Under the pieces are notes generated by a model, which made no database searches, had not been told where the DNA came from, and saw only the letters and a list, made by a program, of their open reading frames with translations. Shown one piece after another: positions 31,281 to 40,474 of a stretch of 64,000 bases of DNA. The stretch is from Acidobacteriaceae bacterium (GTDB lineage Bacteria; Acidobacteriota; Terriglobia; Terriglobales; Acidobacteriaceae), in the NCBI GenBank assembly GCA_003134655.1, contig PLBY01000119.1, forward strand, positions 1 through 64,000, written 5' to 3'. Positions within the stretch are counted from its first letter, which is position 1; each line of letters begins with the position of its first letter. Made by a program: the position numbers and the translations under genes.

Positions 31281-33662
31281 TTATTGGCCAGCAGCTTTGT
31301 CGAGCTTGCTGGCCATTTTTACGCCGCTCAATCCATCCGCATATTTCGCAATTCCGCGATAGAGCGACTCGGCAATCCGCTGCCGGTACTCGCTCGTCTC
31401 CAGGCGATGCTCGTCGGCCGGGTTGCTGACGAATGAAATCTCTGCCAGGATCGACGGCATGTTGGCCCCGATCAGCACGATGAACGGCGCCTTCTTCACT
31501 CCGCGGTTGCGGATGGCGGGGCTCTTGGCCGCCAAGCCGCTGTGCAGCGATTCCTGCACGTCGCCGGCAAACTCGCGCGACTCTTCAATCTTTTCCTTCA
31601 GCGCGATCTTCTTCACCAGGTCCTGCAGTTCGTAGATGGACTTCTCCGAAACTGCGTTCTCCCGCGCCGCCACTTCCAGTGCTTCCGGTGACGACGTGAA
31701 GTTCAGGTAGTAGGTCTCGACGCCCCGCGCCCCCGAATCATCGCTGGAGTTGGCGTGAATCGAAATAAACAGGTCGGCGCGCTGCTGGTTGGCGATGGCC
31801 GTTCTGGTTTCGAGCGGGATGAACGTATCGTTCTTGCGTGTGTAGACGACTTCCGCACCGAGCCGCGTTTCGAGCAACTTGCCCAGCCGCCGGCCAACTT
31901 CGAGCACCAGATCTTTTTCTTGCAATCCATTCGGACCAATGGTTCCGGTATCGTGGCCGCCGTGCCCGGGATCGATCACGATCCTGCCAATCTTCAGCCC
32001 CAGGGCCCGGATCAGCGACCGATCACCGCTGGCCGTGGGCCTGGCTTCGCGGACATCAGGGTCCATTGCCTTCCGGCTGGCACTGAGACGCGACGACTTC
32101 CCTCGTGAAGAACCCGTGGGCGGCGTATCGCTCACAGCCTTTTCCTCGGGAGCCGTAGAATCAGAATCCGATGCAGCGTCCGTTTTGTGGGAAGCCGCAG
32201 TTGACGACTTACGCGAATGCGACGGAGCCTCTACTTTCGCCGCCTTCACCGGAGGAGTGTCGTCGTCATCGTCCGCCTCGACCACGACCTTCTTCACGGT
32301 CGATGGTGCAGTCTTGTCGTTCCCGGCAGCCTTCTGCGAGGACTCTGACGGATGCACCTTCGCGTTCTCCGGCTCGTCCTTCGACGCGGCGTTGGGCTCG
32401 TCGTGAATCTGCTCTGCCTTGCTGACCGGCTTGCCGGCCAGCGCCTTCATGTCAGCCTTCAACTCAGATTTCGGAACATCCTTTGGTGCGTCCTTCGCGG
32501 CTTCTTTCAGGACGTCTTTGGGAACATCTTTGGAAACATCGGGTTTCGATCCCGCTTTAGGCGGCATTTCCAAATCGGCCATCTCGGTCGCGGCATCTTT
32601 TCTTGCTCTGGCGCGTGCGGCTTTCCCGGCATCCTTGCCGTGTATGTCGATGATCAAGCGGTAAGGATTGGGCAACAGGAAGGCTTCATAATCCGAGAGA
32701 TCAGCGACTTCGAGCACAACTCGCGTGCGCCCGGGCTGGAACTGCGCCACACGAATCTTCTTCAGGAAGCCGTCGTCCACATCGAAGCTCTTACCCACTA
32801 GCGTCGAGGCCAGCTTGGTGTCCCGCAGGTCGAAGAAAATCCGGTCAGGGCTGGCAATGCGCGACGAACCGAACTTGATGTCGCTCTCCAAGTCGATGGC
32901 GACGCGAGTGTAGTCCGGCGTCGACCAGTGCCGGATTCCGGTCACACGCGGCAGACGCCCTGCATCCTTCCTAGCCGCTTCACTCTTAGGCTCAGGTTGC
33001 GCGTCTGCCTTGGCGTCGTCGTGAGCGTCAGCGTCTTTACCCGATGATTCCTTGGCAGTCTTGCTCTTCTCCGCAATCTCTTTGCCGGACTTCCTGTGGG
33101 CCTCGGCCTTCTTCTCCGCAGCGGCTTCGCGGTCGATTTCCACCACGGCCTGCTGGGCATCCTCCACCAGACGGTTCTGCGGATAACGGTGCAGAAACTC
33201 CTGAAACACCTCGCGGGCCTGCTCGGGATCGTTCAGGTCGTCTTTATAAATCTCACCAATAGTGAACAGCGCATCGCAACGGTATTTGCTCCCCGGATAC
33301 TCCTTCCTCAGGAACTTGTACTGAGCAATAGCCTCGTTCAGGATCTTGTCATCGTCGAAGCGCCGCCCCATCTCGACCAGGGTTTCCGCTACAGCCACCG
33401 CGCTGGGATCGGCCTTGGTCGAAGTAGGAGCCCCAAAATAGACGTTGCGGTAGGCATTGAGGACCCGCTGGTAGTCGTGCCGCGTACGGTCCGCTGGAGG
33501 ACGTCCGTTGAGCGCCTCCCGCATGCGCTCGGCAGCGGCAAAGCGGTCGCGAGCCCACGACTCCGTGTGATGCACGCGGGCAAAGGCATAATTCGGCAGT
33601 CCGGAAAGCGCCACCAGCAACAGCAGCGCTTCCCAGCGCCAACCGCGCTGGCTCGATTTCAT
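31281..33662 (-). CDS. N-acetylmuramoyl-L-alanine amidase with TPR and AMIN domains
   Basis: A 793-residue periplasmic enzyme that cleaves the amide between MurNAc and the stem peptide at division septa. Signal peptide 1-29; TPR-like helical repeats about 30-180; an acidic/basic linker; AMIN domain about 240-345 (TRVAIDLESDIKF, RTRVVLEVADLSDYEAF); a low-complexity Lys/Asp/Pro linker about 350-550 with DVPKDVLKEAAKDAPKDVPK-like repeats; Amidase_3 domain about 560-790 with DPGHGGHDTGTIG (zinc His), ISIHANSS and VETYYLNF. ATG 33662 is chosen over TTG 33698. The domain set matches AmiC-type amidases but with an unusually long linker. Confidence 0.9.
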   Translation of the reverse strand: MKSSQRGWRWEALLLLVALSGLPNYAFARVHHTESWARDRFAAAERMREALNGRPPADRTRHDYQRVLNAYRNVYFGAPTSTKADPSAVAVAETLVEMGRRFDDDKILNEAIAQYKFLRKEYPGSKYRCDALFTIGEIYKDDLNDPEQAREVFQEFLHRYPQNRLVEDAQQAVVEIDREAAAEKKAEAHRKSGKEIAEKSKTAKESSGKDADAHDDAKADAQPEPKSEAARKDAGRLPRVTGIRHWSTPDYTRVAIDLESDIKFGSSRIASPDRIFFDLRDTKLASTLVGKSFDVDDGFLKKIRVAQFQPGRTRVVLEVADLSDYEAFLLPNPYRLIIDIHGKDAGKAARARARKDAATEMADLEMPPKAGSKPDVSKDVPKDVLKEAAKDAPKDVPKSELKADMKALAGKPVSKAEQIHDEPNAASKDEPENAKVHPSESSQKAAGNDKTAPSTVKKVVVEADDDDDTPPVKAAKVEAPSHSRKSSTAASHKTDAASDSDSTAPEEKAVSDTPPTGSSRGKSSRLSASRKAMDPDVREARPTASGDRSLIRALGLKIGRIVIDPGHGGHDTGTIGPNGLQEKDLVLEVGRRLGKLLETRLGAEVVYTRKNDTFIPLETRTAIANQQRADLFISIHANSSDDSGARGVETYYLNFTSSPEALEVAARENAVSEKSIYELQDLVKKIALKEKIEESREFAGDVQESLHSGLAAKSPAIRNRGVKKAPFIVLIGANMPSILAEISFVSNPADEHRLETSEYRQRIAESLYRGIAKYADGLSGVKMASKLDKAAGQ

Positions 33663-33764
33663 TTTCAAAGTCGTCGGTCCGTTACTGTCTCGATCCAACG
33701 TTGCAGTTGAACTGCCTAAGGTACCTGAGAGATTTCAAATACAACTTGCCTAGTCTACTGCTTA

Positions 33765-33820
33765 GGGTGCCCCATTCTAGCCGCGTCTCTTGCGGCTGGA
33801 GTGGGGATTCTGATTCCCAC
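33765..33820. repeat. Dispersed hairpin repeat GGGTGCCCCA type, copy 1
   Basis: GGGTGCCCCAT, then arms TAGCCGC and GCGGCTGGAGTGGGG around a CTCTT loop, ending in GATTCTGATT. Same framework as 42904-42953, 42973-43020 and 47517-47558. Confidence 0.6.
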
Positions 33821-33842
33821 CTCTACAACAGATGCCGCCAAC

Positions 33843-34703
33843 CTATTCCGTGTTGCTGATGTAAAGCACGCCCCGCTCATCTCGTTGAACCCGCACGCGA
33901 TCATGCGTCGAGCCGGACGGAGAAATATCGAATCCCGAATAGTAGAGATTGGTAATTCTCCGCACATAATTCTGGGTTTCTGCATAGTGCGGCACGCCTG
34001 CACTGCGCGCCACTGCTCCGGAACCCGCGTTATAGGCGGCCAGGGTCAAATTCACGTCGCCGCCGTAACTTTCCAGAAGCGATTTCAGATGTCGCACCCC
34101 CGCATCCACGTTCTGCGCAGGGTCAAACGGATTCTTCACATTCAGACTGCGCGCCGTCTGCGGCATCAACTGCATCAGCCCCATAGCGCCCTTGCGCGAA
34201 ACCGCGTTGGAATTGAAGTTCGATTCCACCTTCACCACCGCGCGCACCAGGTTCGGATCCACATTGTGCCGGGCCGCTGCCATCACGATCGACGAATCAA
34301 TCTCTTCCTGCGACGCCTGATGTCCGCGAGAGTTGGCCGCCACGATCTTGGCGCTAGCGGACTGCGACGACTCGTGCGCATAGTACTGGCTGACCTCAGC
34401 CGCGGCCGACCGCGCCGCCTGCATGGACGCCGTACCCGCTGAAGGCACTGGCTTCCAGCGGTTTTCTTTGCTGCTCCAGTACACCAGCGACGACCGCTTC
34501 GGCTGCGTCGCCTGCGTCACATGCTTCGGCGCCGGGCCATCCTCGTTTACATAGACCTTGCGCCCGTGCTCATCGGTCGTAGTAATCCCATGGGACGAGT
34601 CATCGCCTTCGGCCGCCCACACGGGGGTTGTGTGGAGAAAGAAGGAGGTCGCGATTGCCGTTGAGGCCGTCAGCATCAATGCGAGTTGCAGGTGCTTTCG
34701 CAT
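33843..34703 (-). CDS. Lytic transglycosylase (SLT domain)
   Basis: A 286-residue exported murein hydrolase. Signal peptide about 1-30. Residues about 30-110 contain a small beta domain (KVYVNEDGPAPK, SLVYWSSKENRWKPV). The SLT domain is about 145-270: VVKVESNFNSNAVSRKGAMG (catalytic Glu in VKVESNF), LMQLMPQTA, and LAAYNAGSGAV. It forms 1,6-anhydro-MurNAc ends in peptidoglycan. It is read in the same direction as the amidase just downstream and the two may serve the same remodelling step. ATG 34703 precedes the signal peptide. Confidence 0.9.
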   Translation of the reverse strand: MRKHLQLALMLTASTAIATSFFLHTTPVWAAEGDDSSHGITTTDEHGRKVYVNEDGPAPKHVTQATQPKRSSLVYWSSKENRWKPVPSAGTASMQAARSAAAEVSQYYAHESSQSASAKIVAANSRGHQASQEEIDSSIVMAAARHNVDPNLVRAVVKVESNFNSNAVSRKGAMGLMQLMPQTARSLNVKNPFDPAQNVDAGVRHLKSLLESYGGDVNLTLAAYNAGSGAVARSAGVPHYAETQNYVRRITNLYYSGFDISPSGSTHDRVRVQRDERGVLYISNTE

Positions 34704-35054
34704 AATCCGGGCGTTTCCCTTTCACCAAACTATCGTTGGGAGGGGCGTTAGACAGGCCTCGCCCTTCCATCGTCTACCCGGAACCTGACGGAGAATTCTG
34801 AACCAGAGTAGGACGATTATAGGCGGGCGGTATGGGGGCGGCAATCTCCCATAAGGGAGTAGAACCATCGGAGTAATCTAGGTAACTGATTGAAAATGTG
34901 ATTGTTATAGCGCTCTAAGATCATGGCTGCAATCAACGGTAACCGGGACGAAGTTACCAGAGCGCCCGCGCCGGGAGCTACTCCCTGTGTGTGAGACACT
35001 CCGGGACGATGAGTGAGGCGATGTTTCACCAGCCTGCAGCAAAGTCCCTTTCCT
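34704..35054. other. Intergenic stretch, nothing recognised
   Basis: About 350 bp with no supported gene. It should carry the promoter of the transglycosylase gene. A minus-strand frame at 34817-35239 overlaps the next gene and has no family resemblance. Confidence 0.4.
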
Positions 35055-35645
35055 TCAATGCTTCTTTCTGGTCGCTCGAATGGTGAGAAATGGTCTGAGG
35101 CTAGCACCCGACTCCCCTTCAGACAGAGTCTGTGTAAAAGAATCAGGGGTATCGAAGGCAAAGATTTCTTGGAAGAGGTGCTTCTTGCCATCCTTGTATC
35201 GCTCCTCTGATAGGACGAGTCGGCCTTCCTTCCAATCAACCTTATTGTTCAGAGTGCGGCAGGCAACAGGAGCGGTGTTGTCGCACCAGAATACCTTAAA
35301 TCCTTTCTCGCTCTCCTCGCGCCAAAATACGCCTAGTCCGGTAATCTCTCCTTCAGTTCCCCTCGAGTGGTATTCCTCAATCAGAGAATTCGAGCCTGGG
35401 CCAGCACGCCACATTTCCTCCCCATCGCCAGCGCTCCCATTAACACCATGCTCGGAACCATCTGAACTCAGATGAATTGCCCACGACCCGGCGAATGTCT
35501 TGATTAGACTCTTGATCGAATCATGTATCTGTGTCGGATGACTTGGTTTCGGAACTGTTCGCTGCGTTCCGGCTTGTGCGAATGCTTGGAGGGTAGCCAA
35601 GGCAAGAATAACTGCACGATGCAGATTGCCTGTTAATACCGCCAT
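35055..35645 (-). CDS. Exported protein of unknown function
   Basis: A 196-residue protein with a signal peptide (residues 1-25, VILALATLQAFAQA). The mature part has TFAGSWAIHLSSDG, GGEEMWRAGPGSNSLIEEYH-like strands and FKVFWCDNTAPVACRTLNNK, a layout reminiscent of lipocalin-like or DUF1579-type secreted proteins. Two Cys residues (WCD, ACR) could form a disulfide. ATG 35645 is followed directly by the signal peptide. The function cannot be assigned. Confidence 0.65.
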   Translation of the reverse strand: MAVLTGNLHRAVILALATLQAFAQAGTQRTVPKPSHPTQIHDSIKSLIKTFAGSWAIHLSSDGSEHGVNGSAGDGEEMWRAGPGSNSLIEEYHSRGTEGEITGLGVFWREESEKGFKVFWCDNTAPVACRTLNNKVDWKEGRLVLSEERYKDGKKHLFQEIFAFDTPDSFTQTLSEGESGASLRPFLTIRATRKKH

Positions 35646-35804
35646 GGTTGGCCTTGTACGCGATATGGAAAACGGCTCAGGCTAAACGATTCGCTCGATT
35701 GATGTAAACAGCCATTGCACGCAATTGAGAGTTGGCCGAGCCGGTTAGGGGATGTGCGAAGTCGGACGAGTGAACACATCCTGGCATGCCTCCCGTTGCG
35801 CACC

Positions 35805-36902
35805 CTACCCCTTCTCCAGCGCCGCCGCGAACGCGTCCAGCGACAACGACCGCAACAAATTCCGGCGCATCCCGCGTTCCACCTCGGCCAGCCGGTCCGA
35901 CGCATCCGTGATCCACTGGAAATCCGCCGACTCAGCCAGCCGCTTCAACTCGGATGCAATGTCCGTATTCCGAACCAACTCCGGCGCGCCCGCCTCGATC
36001 GACGCCAGATCGCGCAGCAGCGAATACAGCGTCCGAATCAACTGCTCGGTCTTCTCCCGCCCCTCCGCCCCGGGCCGGTAGGACTCGGTCACCTTAAACA
36101 ACTCGCTGTGCTCCCCGCCCCGTAGAGCCGAGTTCAAAATCGCCAGTGCATGCGCCCGGGCCGCCACATACGCCGCCAGATCGAACCCGCGAGCCCGACC
36201 CACCGCCCCTTCCGACAGCCGGGCCACCAGCGCGCGCTCCGGCGACTTCCACTCCGGACGATTCATCGCCAAATACTGCTCAATCTCCTCCGCCGGCAAC
36301 GCCCCGAGCTGAAACACCATCGACCGAGACCGGATCGTCGGCAGCAGTTCGCCCGGATTCTCCGTGAGCAGAAAAATCGTGGCGAACTCCGGCGGCTCCT
36401 CCAGCACCTTGAGCAGCGAGTTCGCCGCCTCCTTCATAAAGGCCGAGTCGCTGAAGATGTAAACCCGTTCCCTGCCCTCCGCCGGACGGTAGTAAATCGT
36501 CTCGATCACCCGCCGCACCTGGTCAACCTTGATCATCATCTGCGGAGGATCCGGCGGAATGATGAGCACATCGGGATGCGTCTGCACGAACAGCCGCGTC
36601 TCTTTTTTGTCGGTCTCGCGGAGATTCTCCCGAGCCTCGACGGCCTCGGCAAAGCGCGCACCCAGATCGGCCGTCTGCCCGATGCGAGCGCAGTTGGCGC
36701 ACTTGCCGCAGAAATCGGGCAGCCCGTCGGTCGTGGTCGGCGCCAGACAGTTCAGCGCTTGCGCCAGCATCAGCGCCAGCGTGTACTTGCCCGATCCCTG
36801 CCCCCCCGAAAGCACCACTGCATGAGGAAAGCGGTCACGCGCCAGCATATCGCGCAGGCGATGAACTGTTTCCGAGTTGCCGTAGAAATCAGAAAAAGAC
36901 AT
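35805..36902 (-). CDS. holB: DNA polymerase III subunit delta-prime
   Basis: A 365-residue clamp-loader subunit. The AAA+ domain starts FYGNSETVHRLRDMLARDRF, with P-loop SGGQGSGKYT at about 33-42 and zinc-binding CGKCANC (about 67-73). VRRVIETIYYRPAEGRERVY follows, then LLKVLEEPPEFATIFLLT, the sensor/SRC-like region. The last 120 residues form the helical collar. It works with tau and delta to load the sliding clamp. It is in the usual order after tmk on the minus strand, with an inverted repeat in the 122-bp gap. The window does not show recR/dnaX near it. Confidence 0.92.
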   Translation of the reverse strand: MSFSDFYGNSETVHRLRDMLARDRFPHAVVLSGGQGSGKYTLALMLAQALNCLAPTTTDGLPDFCGKCANCARIGQTADLGARFAEAVEARENLRETDKKETRLFVQTHPDVLIIPPDPPQMMIKVDQVRRVIETIYYRPAEGRERVYIFSDSAFMKEAANSLLKVLEEPPEFATIFLLTENPGELLPTIRSRSMVFQLGALPAEEIEQYLAMNRPEWKSPERALVARLSEGAVGRARGFDLAAYVAARAHALAILNSALRGGEHSELFKVTESYRPGAEGREKTEQLIRTLYSLLRDLASIEAGAPELVRNTDIASELKRLAESADFQWITDASDRLAEVERGMRRNLLRSLSLDAFAAALEKG

Positions 36903-36910
36903 AAAACAAA

Positions 36911-37014
36911 TTCACCACGGAGTCACAGAGGCACGGAGGAAAGCGCAAATCATTGTAAATCGAGGCTCTTTTTATTCCTGGCTCTTCTCCGTGCCTCAGT
37001 GTCTCCGTGGTGAG
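36911..37014. repeat. Inverted repeat of CACGGAG-type dispersed sequence
   Basis: TTCACCACGGAGTCACAGAG at 36911 is inverted at 36985-37014 (CTTCTCCGTGCCTCAGTGTC and beyond), separated by about 40 bp between tmk and holB. It could form a long hairpin in the tmk-holB transcript. Related single copies are at 51616-51644 and 57060-57086. Confidence 0.65.
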
Positions 37015-37024
37015 AAAGAACCTC

Positions 37025-37690
37025 TCAGAGTTTCAACTTCCTCCGCACCAGTTCCACAATCTTCTGATGTGTCTGCCCCGGTGTCCCGCGCGCATCCACG
37101 ACCGCAACTCGCCCATGCTCCCGCGCCGCAATCGCCAGATACCCTTCATACACGCGAGTAAAGAACGCCCGCGTCTCCTGCTCAAACCGGTTCTCGTCGC
37201 TGTGTCCCCTGCTCGCCGCCTTCGAATTCCGCTTGTTCCGCCGCCGCGCCCGGCTCACGCTGGCCGCCGCGTCCGAATCCAGCAGGATCGTCAAATCCGG
37301 CTGCAGATTCCCGCACAGCACCCGGTGCAACTCCCGCACCGCCTGACTCCCCAGCCGGCGCCCGCTGCCCTGATAAGCCTCGGTCGAATCCGTAAACCGG
37401 TCGCACAGCACAATGCTGCCCTGCGCCAGCGCGGGCTCGATGACTTCCGCGATGTGTTGCGCCCGCGAAGCGAACATCAGCGCCATCTCGGCCAGCGGAG
37501 AAAGCCCCGCCGTCCCCGAATCCAGCAGTACCTTGCGGATCTTTTCTCCCGTCAGTGTCCCACCGGGCTCGCGCGTCTCGACGACCTTGTGCCCAGCCGC
37601 ACGCACCACAGCCGCGAGCTTCCGCATCTGCGTGCTCTTGCCGGTTCCGTCAAGCCCTTCGAATGTGATGAATTTTCCGCGACGCGACAT
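37025..37690 (-). CDS. tmk: Thymidylate kinase
   Basis: A 221-residue kinase converting dTMP to dTDP. The P-loop is FEGLDGTGKSTQ (residues 9-20), followed by VVETREPGGTLTGEKIRKVL with the DR-type lid motif later (LCDRFTDSTEAYQGSGR). RARRRNKRNSKAASRGHSDE is a longer than usual basic LID insertion. The first gene of a tmk-holB pair, 122 bp ahead of holB, with the promoter between 37690 and 37760. Length is typical of the family. Confidence 0.93.
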   Translation of the reverse strand: MSRRGKFITFEGLDGTGKSTQMRKLAAVVRAAGHKVVETREPGGTLTGEKIRKVLLDSGTAGLSPLAEMALMFASRAQHIAEVIEPALAQGSIVLCDRFTDSTEAYQGSGRRLGSQAVRELHRVLCGNLQPDLTILLDSDAAASVSRARRRNKRNSKAASRGHSDENRFEQETRAFFTRVYEGYLAIAAREHGRVAVVDARGTPGQTHQKIVELVRRKLKL

Positions 37691-37760
37691 TCAGCGAAAT
37701 GATAGCAGCCCACCCTCGCTCCGTTCGTCCCATCATTCTCCACATGTCATTTCTCGACTT

Positions 37761-37819
37761 GTCATTCCGAGCGAAGTTGTCGTTCGCGAAGCGGACGACA
37801 ACGCAGTCGAAGAGTCCCC
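37761..37819. repeat. REP-like dispersed repeat, GTCATTCCGAGCGAAG type
   Basis: GTCATTCCGAGCGAAGTTGT followed by CGTTCGCGAAGCGGACGACA and GCAGTCGAAGAGTCCC. The internal arms TTGTCGTTCGC and GCGGACGACAA pair into a hairpin. It is the same class as the copy inside the M28 gene at 42469-42528. Confidence 0.6.
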
Positions 37820-37942
37820 ATCCCATGCACGGATGCTGTCGCTGCGTTCCCTGTACCACCACACACGCGGACTGCTATAGTCTTACTTCTGCAAACGCAA
37901 GTGGGGATTCGCTTTCATCACAAAAATGGGGGCCTAGCAAGA

Positions 37943-39820
37943 ATGAAACTCACGCAAGCCTTGGGAGCAGTCTGTGTCGCAGTCCTGGCAGTTTCCGCGT
38001 TCGCCGCAGCAGCACCAGCCACACCGCCCACCGTCACCATCGCCGTCGACGCCACCACCGCCCCCCGCAAAATCTTCCACGCCTCGCTGAAGATTCCCGC
38101 GACCGCCGGCGACCTCACGCTCTACTACCCCAAGTGGATCCCCGGCGAGCACGCCCCCGACGGCCCCGTCATCGATCTCGCCGGACTGAAATTCTCCGCC
38201 GCCGGCAAGCCCCTGAAATGGCGCCGCGACCTGCTGGACGGCTTCACTCTCCACGTCGACGTCCCCGCGGGCGTGACTGAAATCGCCGCGGAACTCGACT
38301 TCCTTTCTCCCGCGACCTTCGAAGGCGGATTCTCCGCCGGATCCTCCGCCACCGACAAACTCGCCATCATCAGCTGGAACCAGGTCCTGCTCTATCCCAA
38401 AGGCTTCAAGTCCGACGACATCAACTACTCGGCCAGCCTCAAGCTTCCCCAAGGATGGAAGTTCGGCACCCCGCTGCCCGTCGCCAGCCAGAGCGGGAAT
38501 GAAATCAAGTTCGCCGCCGTCTCGCTCACCACCCTGGTCGACTCGCCCGTCATCACCGGAGAATTCCTGAAGGTCGTCCCACTCGCCCAGGATCCCGTCA
38601 CCGAAATGGACATTGCCGCCGACAGTGCCGCCGCTCTCGAAGCACCACCGGAAACCTGGGACCACTACAAGAGCCTTGTCGATCAGGCACAGAAATTGTT
38701 CGGCGCACACCACTACCGCGACTACCACTTCCTCTACACACTCAGCGATCACGTCGCGCACTTCGGCCTCGAGCATCACGAGTCCGACGATAGCCGCGTC
38801 GACGAGCGCGCCCTGGTCGATGACACCTCGCGCAAACTCTCCGCCAGCCTGCTGCCCCATGAGTACGTCCACTCCTGGAACGGAAAATTCCGCCGTCCCG
38901 CCGGCCTCGCCACGCCCGATTATCAGCAACCCATGCAGGATGATCTGCTCTGGGTCTACGAGGGCCTCACCAACTATCTCGGCTTCGTGCTGACCGCGCG
39001 CAGTGGACTGCTCACCGCTGACCAGGACCGCGACGATCTGGCCCTCACCGCCTCCGCGCTCGATCACACTCCCGGCCGCGAGTGGCGCAACCTGCAGGAC
39101 ACGGCCGACGCTGCGCCGCAACTCTATTTTTCTCCGCGCGCCTGGGAATCCTGGCGCCGCAGCACCGATTTTTACAACGAAGACACGCTCAACTGGCTCT
39201 GGGTCGACGTCATCATCCGCCAGCAGACCAAAGGCGCCAAGTCGATCGACGATTTCTGCCACCTCTTCCACGGCGCGCCCAGCACAGGCCCCGCGCTGAA
39301 GACCTACAACTTCGACGACGTCGTCAACGCTCTCAACCAGGTCGCACCCTACGACTGGCGCGGATTCTGGACCGAGCGCCTCACCAATCACGGCCCGGGC
39401 GCCCCTCTCGGCGGCATCGAGGGCAGCGGATGGAAAGTCGTGTACGACGAAACTCCCTCAGAAATGATGACCGGTTCGGCCGGGGCGTACCATTTCGTTC
39501 CCGCCGCCTTCGCGATCGGCCTCGTCGTAAACGATGATGGCGCCATTGCCGACAGCACGGAAGGCGAGTTCGCCGCAAAAGCCGGTATCGGCCCGGGCAT
39601 GAAGCTGGTCGCGGTGAACGGCCGCCGCTTTTCGGCCGAGATCCTGCGCGACGCCATCAAGTCCGCGAAGACAGGCACCCCGCCCATTGAGTTGTTGGTC
39701 GAGAACACCGACTATTACAAGACCTACAAAATCGACTACCACGGTGGCGAAAAATATCCCCACCTGGTGCGCGACGATTCCAAACCAGACTTGCTGAGCG
39801 ATATTCTGAAAGCGAAGTAG
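37943..39820 (+). CDS. M61-family glycyl aminopeptidase with PDZ domain
   Basis: A 625-residue exported zinc peptidase. Signal peptide 1-24 (LGAVCVAVLAVSAFAAA). An N-terminal beta domain (YYPKWIPGEHAPDGP) precedes the catalytic domain with HEYVHSWNGK (residues 306 on; HExxH zinc motif) and LWVYEGLTNYLGFVL with the downstream Glu ligand. A PDZ domain is at about 530-610 (GIGPGMKLVAVNGRRFSAE). ATG 37943 is used because the signal peptide starts there; the upstream frame to 37901 has no membrane segment. M61 enzymes cleave N-terminal glycines and are common in Acidobacteriota. Confidence 0.9.
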   Translation: MKLTQALGAVCVAVLAVSAFAAAAPATPPTVTIAVDATTAPRKIFHASLKIPATAGDLTLYYPKWIPGEHAPDGPVIDLAGLKFSAAGKPLKWRRDLLDGFTLHVDVPAGVTEIAAELDFLSPATFEGGFSAGSSATDKLAIISWNQVLLYPKGFKSDDINYSASLKLPQGWKFGTPLPVASQSGNEIKFAAVSLTTLVDSPVITGEFLKVVPLAQDPVTEMDIAADSAAALEAPPETWDHYKSLVDQAQKLFGAHHYRDYHFLYTLSDHVAHFGLEHHESDDSRVDERALVDDTSRKLSASLLPHEYVHSWNGKFRRPAGLATPDYQQPMQDDLLWVYEGLTNYLGFVLTARSGLLTADQDRDDLALTASALDHTPGREWRNLQDTADAAPQLYFSPRAWESWRRSTDFYNEDTLNWLWVDVIIRQQTKGAKSIDDFCHLFHGAPSTGPALKTYNFDDVVNALNQVAPYDWRGFWTERLTNHGPGAPLGGIEGSGWKVVYDETPSEMMTGSAGAYHFVPAAFAIGLVVNDDGAIADSTEGEFAAKAGIGPGMKLVAVNGRRFSAEILRDAIKSAKTGTPPIELLVENTDYYKTYKIDYHGGEKYPHLVRDDSKPDLLSDILKAK

Positions 39821-39846
39821 ATGGTCAGATACAGACAATTCGCGCT

Positions 39847-40021
39847 GTCATCCTGAGGAGGGCGATAGCCCTGCGAGGGACCTTACGAAGCGCGAGCAGT
39901 GGCAAGACCGCCACCGGGATCCGGTGCGCTGCAAGCACCCTGGGGTCCCCACCCACGACATCATAGCTTTCCGCCAACGTAAGGTCCCTCACGGCCGCTT
40001 CGCCGCCGTTCAGGATGACAT
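39847..40021. repeat. 175-bp element with terminal inverted repeats, copy 1
   Basis: Begins GTCATCCTGA and ends TCAGGATGAC, a perfect 10-bp terminal inverted repeat. The interior begins GGAGGGCGATAGCCCTGCGA and ends GTAAGGTCCCTCACGGCCGC, matching copy 2 at 40475-40648. It lies upstream of the GIY-YIG gene. Confidence 0.7.
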
Positions 40022-40112
40022 CGCTCCGCAGGAATCCCGATTCGGAACGGTCCCCATCGGATAAGAGACACCCATCACTGACGTGCGCATGGTCAATCGG
40101 CAATCTCCAAAC

Positions 40113-40436
40113 ATGCCTAAGATCTACTACGTCTACATTCTCTCCAGCCAGCGACGCGTTCTCTACATCGGCATGACCAGCAATCTCGAACAGCGAGTCT
40201 TTCAGCACAAAACACATGCATTCGCCGGATTCACCGCAAAATACAATGTGACCAACCTCGTCTATTTTGAACGTCACGGCGCAGTGCTAACGGCGATCCG
40301 GCGGGAAAAGGAAATGAAAGCCTGGCGAAGGGAAGAGAAAAACGAACTGATCGAATCGGCTAACCCCAAATGGCGCGACCTCAGCTATGGATGGTATCAA
40401 CGACACCGTTATCAGCCCGAGGGCAAAGCGGTCTAA
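40113..40436 (+). CDS. GIY-YIG nuclease domain protein, 107 aa
   Basis: A compact 107-residue protein with the core YYVYILSSQRRVLYIGMTSN (GIY variant YVY...YIG), then LEQRVFQHKTHAF with Arg and His, and a later EKEMKAWRREEKNELIE segment that includes the catalytic Glu. It is the small UPF0213/URI-like type. ATG 40113 is used; an upstream GTG at 40083 adds 10 residues. It is flanked on both sides by 175-bp elements with terminal inverted repeats, an arrangement reported for GIY-YIG genes next to dispersed GTCATCCTGA repeats. It could be the mobilising nuclease for those elements. Confidence 0.85.
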   Translation: MPKIYYVYILSSQRRVLYIGMTSNLEQRVFQHKTHAFAGFTAKYNVTNLVYFERHGAVLTAIRREKEMKAWRREEKNELIESANPKWRDLSYGWYQRHRYQPEGKAV

Positions 40437-40474
40437 GATTCCCCTCTTTTCGCCATATCATTGTTCAGTCCCAT

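Noticed and set aside
33096..33710. Plus-strand frame of 204 codons over the amidase start
   Set aside because: Opposite-strand shadow of the AMIN-amidase gene, whose signal peptide and domain order are clear.
34817..35239. A 140-codon minus-strand frame
   Set aside because: It overlaps the better-supported exported protein 35055-35645 on the same strand in another frame and has no protein-like hydrophobic or repeated pattern.
37934..39391. A 485-codon open frame on the strand opposite the M61 peptidase
   Set aside because: It is a shadow created by the GC-biased third positions of the real gene; its Gly/Val/Glu-rich sequence has no fold pattern, while the plus strand carries HEYVH and a PDZ domain.
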